Below, piece by piece: positions 59,471 through 64,000 of a DNA stretch of 64,000 bases (position 1 is the first letter of the stretch; each line of letters starts with the position of its first letter). Source of the DNA: Bradyrhizobium sp. WSM3983. GTDB lineage: Bacteria > Pseudomonadota > Alphaproteobacteria > Rhizobiales > Xanthobacteraceae. The notes below the pieces were generated by a model, which saw nothing but the letters and a program-made list of their open reading frames with translations, searched no databases and was not told the DNA's origin. The position numbers and the translations under genes are program-made. The DNA is taken from NCBI RefSeq assembly GCF_000473045.1, contig NZ_AXAY01000025.1:87599-151598 (forward strand), given 5' to 3'.

Positions 59471-60739
59471 ATGAAGCGTCGTGAATTTCTGGTCGGGGCC
59501 GCGCTGCTGGCGGGCTCGATGGCGCGGAGCCGCGCCGCCGACATCCCCGCCCCCTCCGCCGACGGGCTGCGACGCATCACTTCGTTCTTCGAAAACGAGG
59601 TCTCTGCCGGCCTTTTGCCTGGGGCGATCGTCCTGATCCAGCAGCACGGCAAGCCTGTTTATTTCAAGATGTTCGGCGTGCGTGATGTCAGGACGCGGCT
59701 GTCGATGACGCCGGACACGATCTTCGCCATCCATTCCATGACCAAGCCGATCACCAGCCTGGCTGCGATGATGCTGATCGACGAGGGCAAGCTCGCGCTC
59801 ATCGATCCCGTGTCGAAATACATCCCCCTCTTCGCCGGCACCAAGGTGGGACTCGAGGTCACCAGGCCCGACGGGTCGCTGGCGCTCGACCTGGTGCCGC
59901 CGGTCCACCCGGTGACGATCCGGGATCTGATGCGGCACACCTCGGGCATCAGCTACGACTATATCGGCGGCAAATGGGTCGAGCTTGCCTACAAGGAGGC
60001 CAACATCTTCGAGGGCTCCTTCAACAACAGGGAATTCGCCGACCGTATCGCCAAGCTGCCGCTGGCGCGCCAACCGGGCACGCTGTGGCGCTACGGTCAT
60101 TCCACCGACGTGCTCGGTAGCGTCATCGAAATCATCACCAGGCAAACGCTATACGACGCCTTGAAGCAGCGCATCTTCGATCCGCTCGGCATGACCAATA
60201 CCAAATTCGTGCTGACGACATCGGACGAGCTCGAGCGAATGGCGCGGCCGCTGCCGACCGATCAGATCCTGCTCGATGCCGAGCGGGGGCGTCTCGACCA
60301 TCCGGAATGGCAATCCGGCGGTGGCGGCCTGCTCTCCACCATGACCGACTATCAGCGCTTCTCGCAAATGCTGCTCAATGGCGGTGAGTTCGACGGCAAG
60401 CGCTATCTCAGCCCGGCCGCGTTCAAGGACATGACGACCGACCAGATCGGACCCGGCTCCGGCGTCGGCCGCGACTATTTCTATTTCCCGGGCGACGGCT
60501 TCGGCTATGGCTATGGCCTCGCTGTGCGCACCGACCCCGGCAATGCGAAACCACCGCCGCCGGGCTCGCTCGGCGAGTTGAAATGGGACAGTGGCAGCGG
60601 CACCTATTTCGGTGTCGATCCCAAGCTCGACATGGTCTACGTCCTGATGCAGCAGACCCAGAACGAACGCGGCCGCATCACGCCGGCGTTCAAGGCGCTG
60701 GTCTACGACTGCTTCCCCGAAGAGCTACGCCGCCCGTGA
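59471..60739 (+). CDS. Exported serine hydrolase (beta-lactamase family)
   Basis: 422 residues from ATG 59471 (GGGAGGAAG upstream). A short basic N-region MKRREFLVGAALLAGSMARS suggests export. Catalytic SMTK (Ser89-Lys92), Tyr motif WRYGHSTDVLG and a late SGSGTYFGVDP box. Class C beta-lactamase / esterase group. Not closely alike to the one at 38.9 kb. Its 3' end overlaps the GGDEF-EAL gene by 15 bp. Confidence 0.85.
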   Translation: MKRREFLVGAALLAGSMARSRAADIPAPSADGLRRITSFFENEVSAGLLPGAIVLIQQHGKPVYFKMFGVRDVRTRLSMTPDTIFAIHSMTKPITSLAAMMLIDEGKLALIDPVSKYIPLFAGTKVGLEVTRPDGSLALDLVPPVHPVTIRDLMRHTSGISYDYIGGKWVELAYKEANIFEGSFNNREFADRIAKLPLARQPGTLWRYGHSTDVLGSVIEIITRQTLYDALKQRIFDPLGMTNTKFVLTTSDELERMARPLPTDQILLDAERGRLDHPEWQSGGGGLLSTMTDYQRFSQMLLNGGEFDGKRYLSPAAFKDMTTDQIGPGSGVGRDYFYFPGDGFGYGYGLAVRTDPGNAKPPPPGSLGELKWDSGSGTYFGVDPKLDMVYVLMQQTQNERGRITPAFKALVYDCFPEELRRP

Positions 60740-63187
60740 GGCGCGCTGACCGAAATCGGCGAGCAGCTTTGCGATCTCGGCGGCGGGCCGCGCCGCGCTG
60801 AACAGAAAACCCTGCACCTCGTTGCAGCCTTCGGCGCGCAGCCAATCCAGCTGATCCTCGGTCTCGACGCCTTCCGCGGTCGTGGTGATGTTGAGGCTGC
60901 GGCCGAGACCGGAGATCGCACGGACGATCGCGCCGCAATCGGGCCGCTCCGCCAGATCCTTCACGAAAGACCGGTCGATCTTGATCTTGTCGAACGGGAA
61001 GCTGCGCAAGTAGCTGAGGCTGGAATAGCCGGTGCCGAAATCATCCATGGAGATGCTGACGCCGAGCTCGCGGAGCTGATGCAGGATCGCGAGATTGGCG
61101 TCGGTCTCGGCCAGGAAGATCGACTCGGTGATCTCCAGCTCGAGCCGCTTCGGCGACAAGCCGGATTGCGCCAGCGCAGAGATCACGACCTGAACCAGAT
61201 TGCGGCTGCGGAATTGCGCCGGCGACAAATTGACCGCGACCTTGATGTCAACAGGCCACTTCACCGCTTCGGCGCAGGCTTCGCGCAGCACCCACTCGCC
61301 GAGCTGCGTGATGAGACCGATGTCTTCGGCAACCGGAATGAACTCGGCTGGCGAGATCATGCCCTTGTCGGGGTGGTGCCAGCGCAGCAGCGACTCGAAG
61401 CCGGAGATGCGGTCGGAGGCGATCGACACCAGCGGCTGGTAGTGCAGCTCGAACTCGCCATTGGCAAAGGCACGGCGCAGATCGACTTCCATCTCGCGGC
61501 GCTTCTGCGCCTGGAGGTCCATCTCGCGCTCGAAGAAATGATGCACGCCGCCGCCGTCGGATTTCGCCCGGTACAGCGCCATGTCGGCGTTGCGCATCAA
61601 CTCCTCCGACGTCACGCCGTCGCCCGGCGACAGCGCGATGCCGATGCTGGCGCCGATCACCATCTCCTGGCCGTCGATATCGTAGGGTGCCCTCAGCATG
61701 TCGATCAGAAGGGCCGCGCAGGCGCTGGCCTCGTTCGGCGAGACGTCAGCCGCCAGAATCACGGCGAACTCGTCACCCCCGAGCCGAGCCGCGAGATTGG
61801 CACCGCGGGTGGCTGTGGTGAGACGTTCGGCAACTGCCTTGAGCAGGCGGTCGCCCGAAGGATGCCCGAAGGAGTCGTTGATGTTCTTGAACAGGTCGAG
61901 GTCGATATAGAGCACGCCGACGCGCTTGCCTCCGGCCTGGTCAAGCGCCTGCTTCAAGCGCTCCTGGAAATATTCGCGGTTCGGCAGGTCGGTGAGCCCG
62001 TCATGATGGGCCATATGGGCGATCCGCGCCTCGGCCTTGCGCCGCTCGGTGATGTCGACGACCGCGACCAGATAGCCATCGCGATCGTCGAAGACGACGC
62101 GGCGGCCGAACGTCAACACCTCGATCTCGCTGCCGTCGGCGCGCAGATGCCGCCAGTTGCGCGAGGAATGATAGGTCTCGCCGATGCGCTCGAGCGCCTC
62201 GGCATGACTGTCCCATTCGTCCGCGGGCCAGATCTCATGCAGCTTCATGCGAAGGAACGCCGCGCGGCTGTAGCCGTAATGCTGGACCGCGGCGTCGTTG
62301 ACGCCGAGGAACTGCTTGGTGTCGGCGTCGAACACCCACATCGGCATCGGGTTGTTGTCGAACAGCAGGCGGAACGAGGCGTCGCGCCGCTTCAGCGCGG
62401 TGACATCGGAGATCGTCAGCGAGACGACGTCGGCGAAGGCGGTGGCGCTCAAGCGGAGATAACGGCCATCGTGCTCAATCTCGAGCTGCTCGCCGCGGCC
62501 GCCGGAGACGGCCTTGAGCAGAAACGTCGTGATCTCGGGCGAAGCCAGCAGCGTGTTGCCCTCACCGATCCGCCGCCACAGCAGACTTCCGCTTGCGATC
62601 TTCAGCAGCAGCGCGGCGCTCTTGTTGTGGTGCACGACCTGGAGATCGAACGGCGCGCCGTTGGCATCGCGCAGGGCCGCCAGCGAGACGACCGCATCGT
62701 CGGTCGCGGAGAAGATCGCATCGAGCAGATTATATTGCGCGCCGCGCTCGTTGACGTACGTACCGACCAGCGTCGCGCCCCAGCGCGAGGAGGTCGGCAG
62801 CGCCAGCAGATCGTAGGTCCTGACCATGCCGTCGCGCACGCAATGCGCGCTCGCCTGGTGCGGTTTGCCGTTTTTGAGCGCGTTCGCCACCGCTTCGGAC
62901 AACGCGGTCGCGCAATCCGGCGACAGCTCCGCGACGGGGATGTCCCAGCGTTCCTCGCCGAGCCATTTTTGCACATAACGTCCGCTCCGCGACAGTTCGA
63001 GCGCGCTGTCGCTCTTGAGCAACGCCATATGATCGGCGAGCCGCCCAAGGCTGCCGAGCATCACGTCTTCATAGCGCGGCAGCCGTTCACCCGGCTTCAA
63101 CGCAGCACGCCATTTGCGCTGAAGCACAGGAATGTCTTCAAACATTTCGGCGGCCGGCGTTCCCGACGCTCTTTTCGCGGCACTCAT
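60725..63187 (-). CDS. PAS-GGDEF-EAL cyclic-di-GMP enzyme
   Basis: 820 residues from ATG 63187. The N-terminal sensory part of about 270 residues is followed by a PAS domain (FDNNPMPMWVFDADTKQFLG), a GGDEF domain with intact RLGGDEF, and an EAL domain in which the signature reads ESLLRW, with later ITESIF, DDFGTGYSSLSYL and KIDRSFV. Both catalytic halves look functional; it may make and break c-di-GMP. No transmembrane segment seen. An open frame covering the whole gene on the other strand is a shadow. Confidence 0.9.
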   Translation of the reverse strand: MSAAKRASGTPAAEMFEDIPVLQRKWRAALKPGERLPRYEDVMLGSLGRLADHMALLKSDSALELSRSGRYVQKWLGEERWDIPVAELSPDCATALSEAVANALKNGKPHQASAHCVRDGMVRTYDLLALPTSSRWGATLVGTYVNERGAQYNLLDAIFSATDDAVVSLAALRDANGAPFDLQVVHHNKSAALLLKIASGSLLWRRIGEGNTLLASPEITTFLLKAVSGGRGEQLEIEHDGRYLRLSATAFADVVSLTISDVTALKRRDASFRLLFDNNPMPMWVFDADTKQFLGVNDAAVQHYGYSRAAFLRMKLHEIWPADEWDSHAEALERIGETYHSSRNWRHLRADGSEIEVLTFGRRVVFDDRDGYLVAVVDITERRKAEARIAHMAHHDGLTDLPNREYFQERLKQALDQAGGKRVGVLYIDLDLFKNINDSFGHPSGDRLLKAVAERLTTATRGANLAARLGGDEFAVILAADVSPNEASACAALLIDMLRAPYDIDGQEMVIGASIGIALSPGDGVTSEELMRNADMALYRAKSDGGGVHHFFEREMDLQAQKRREMEVDLRRAFANGEFELHYQPLVSIASDRISGFESLLRWHHPDKGMISPAEFIPVAEDIGLITQLGEWVLREACAEAVKWPVDIKVAVNLSPAQFRSRNLVQVVISALAQSGLSPKRLELEITESIFLAETDANLAILHQLRELGVSISMDDFGTGYSSLSYLRSFPFDKIKIDRSFVKDLAERPDCGAIVRAISGLGRSLNITTTAEGVETEDQLDWLRAEGCNEVQGFLFSAARPAAEIAKLLADFGQRASRAA

Positions 63188-63432
63188 CGTAGTCCCCAAC
63201 GCACTTTCCCGCCGCATCCAATGGGGCCTCACTTAAGGGCGCGTAAAAAGGTCACAGCGCGGGTTCCATTTCAGTGATTATGACAGTTTTAAGTCGGCCG
63301 ATGGTTAGTCGGCGTTAGAGACTATGACAGTTGCGTAAAATGCGATGCGTCGGAGTGTGGGGGAGCGCCAGTCTCTATTCTCGTGTCCCGGGCGCGCTGC
63401 AGCGCGCGAGCGTTGCTGCGCAGAGCCGGGAC

Positions 63433-63493
63433 GCACTTGCGAAACCCATCAACGCTTCTTCCACGCTGAAACGTGATGGGTTTCGCGAAGTGC
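63433..63493. repeat. REP-like hairpin
   Basis: GCACTTGCGAAACCCATCA (63433-63451) is an inverted copy of TGATGGGTTTCGCGAAGTGC (63474-63493), with one bulged base. Part of a mosaic of palindromes between the GGDEF-EAL gene and the insertion sequence. Confidence 0.65.
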
Positions 63494-63590
63494 TCTACCC
63501 ATCCTACGGCCTCGCAGACACGCCTTCACCTCTTCGCGGCTTGTTTCGCCCGAGCTTTGCTTGGTCGCCTCACCCTCCATTGAAAGAGGG

Positions 63591-63691
63591 CGCAGGGAAG
63601 GCCGGGAGCCGGCTGGCTATGCCATGAGTGGATTGCGCTACACTGCACAGCGGGTAACAGGGCAGCCGGAGGCATCCCGGCCTTCCCTGCG
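63591..63691. repeat. Perfect 17-bp inverted repeat of a REP-like element
   Basis: CGCAGGGAAGGCCGGGA (63591-63607) and TCCCGGCCTTCCCTGCG (63675-63691) are perfect inverted copies around a 67-bp loop. This arm sequence is a frequent dispersed element in Bradyrhizobium and relatives. Lies directly before the IS110-type element. Confidence 0.7.
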
Positions 63692-63907
63692 CGGATGGTT
63701 GGAACGGCTTATGTCGTGCTCTTGTGTCCGGAAAATCTGCCAGAATGTGCGAACGGGCGGTTCTGACCAACCGCCCGTCGCTGGATCTGAGCCCGTTCGT
63801 GCTCGAAGGCCTTGAGCCTGTCGGGGAGCGAGGGACAGATCCGGTGTCTTCCTCAACCCGAACAGTTGCATGGGCTTTGAGCCCGAACCGAGCAAGGAAG
63901 GGAGTGG
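63692..63907 (+). other. Left non-coding end of an IS110-family element
   Basis: About 215 bp between the REP-like repeat and the transposase start, with short inverted arms (GGGCGGTT / AACCGCCC near 63755-63776). IS110 elements carry their bridge RNA in this position, so one is expected here. The exact left end is not defined. Confidence 0.45.
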
Positions 63908-64000
63908 ATGATGGCACAAAACGATGTCGTTGTCGCCGGTATCGACGTGGCCAAGGACAAGGTGGATGTGTGCGTTCGCTCATTGTCGCAACGGCAGACG
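63908..64000 (+). mobile_element. IS110-family transposase, 5' part
   Basis: 31 residues to the window edge, with VVVAGIDVAKDKVDVCVRS, the first strand of the DEDD RuvC-like domain (catalytic Asp in GIDVAKDK) that marks IS110 transposases. GGAAGGGAG precedes the ATG. The rest is outside the window, so integrity cannot be judged. Confidence 0.8.

Noticed and set aside
55343..60145. A single open frame of 1600 codons on the minus strand
   Set aside because: Only the last 391 codons (MFS transporter) are coding. The rest is antisense to thrS, the nitroreductase and a hydrolase, and is open because of GC-rich codon use.
61079..63277. 732-codon open frame opposite the GGDEF-EAL gene
   Set aside because: Shadow of a well-recognised gene; its amino-acid make-up (runs of Arg, Gly and Asp) is unlike a protein.
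1..64000. CRISPR array, rRNA or tRNA genes
   Set aside because: No regularly spaced direct repeats and no tRNA or rRNA sequence found on reading.

Overview
The window reads as a Bradyrhizobium-like alphaproteobacterial chromosome: GC-rich, with host genes such as nadK, hisI, folE, thrS, DUF2336 and YidD, REP-like palindromes, and the alphaproteobacterial PEP-CTERM form VPEPSTWAM. It splits into two parts.

Part A, about 1-28/29 kb, is most of a prophage; its left end lies outside the window. From the left it holds: a GapR-like (DUF2312) gene and a chain of small overlapping minus-strand genes (1-1.7 kb); two AT-richer plus-strand genes for PEP-CTERM (exosortase-sorted) proteins (2.0-3.4 kb); a tail-type gene pair whose second member carries an SGNH/sialate-esterase domain (3.4-5.6 kb); a cargo block with an HNH-like protein, a secreted Cys protein, a proteasome-like Ntn-hydrolase fused to a SEC-C domain, and a small secreted protein (5.7-9.2 kb); a HerA-like ATPase below a string of small early genes (9.2-14.0 kb); a non-coding repeat-rich stretch that could be a replication origin (14.06-15.18 kb); a primase-helicase (16.0-18.5 kb); and a plus-strand replication module with a DUF2800 nuclease-like protein, a DUF2815 ssDNA-binding protein, a family-B DNA polymerase, a VRR-NUC nuclease and a SNF2-type helicase (18.9-26.8 kb), followed by an XRE/CI-like repressor (26.9-27.6 kb). 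No integrase, terminase or capsid gene is visible.

Two features tie the prophage together. A 15-bp palindrome, about TCAACT-N3-AGTTGA, recurs before the transcription units and at several of them overlaps a TTGACA -35 box, as expected of a repressor regulon. Four replication proteins (primase, DUF2800, DUF2815 and the protein at 18.9 kb) end in the same acidic DLL(G/S) peptide, like the docking tail of SSB.

The right border (28.1-29.7 kb) is debris: an unknown gene, a small C-terminal fragment, an IS1595-type transposase remnant and an ATP-dependent DNA ligase remnant. A second ligase remnant lies inside the cargo block.

Part B, 29.8-63.2 kb, is ordinary chromosome: GFA protein, methyltransferase, dienelactone hydrolase, chemoreceptor, small envelope proteins, outer-membrane beta-barrel, TPR protein, serine hydrolases, S10 carboxypeptidase, NAD kinase, a CheY-like/Hpt/DUF2336 cluster, lytic transglycosylase, hisI, folE, Fe-S scaffold, ClpP-like protein, YidD, APC permease, MFS transporter, thrS, nitroreductase and a GGDEF-EAL protein. 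The window ends in REP-like palindromes and the start of an IS110-family element.
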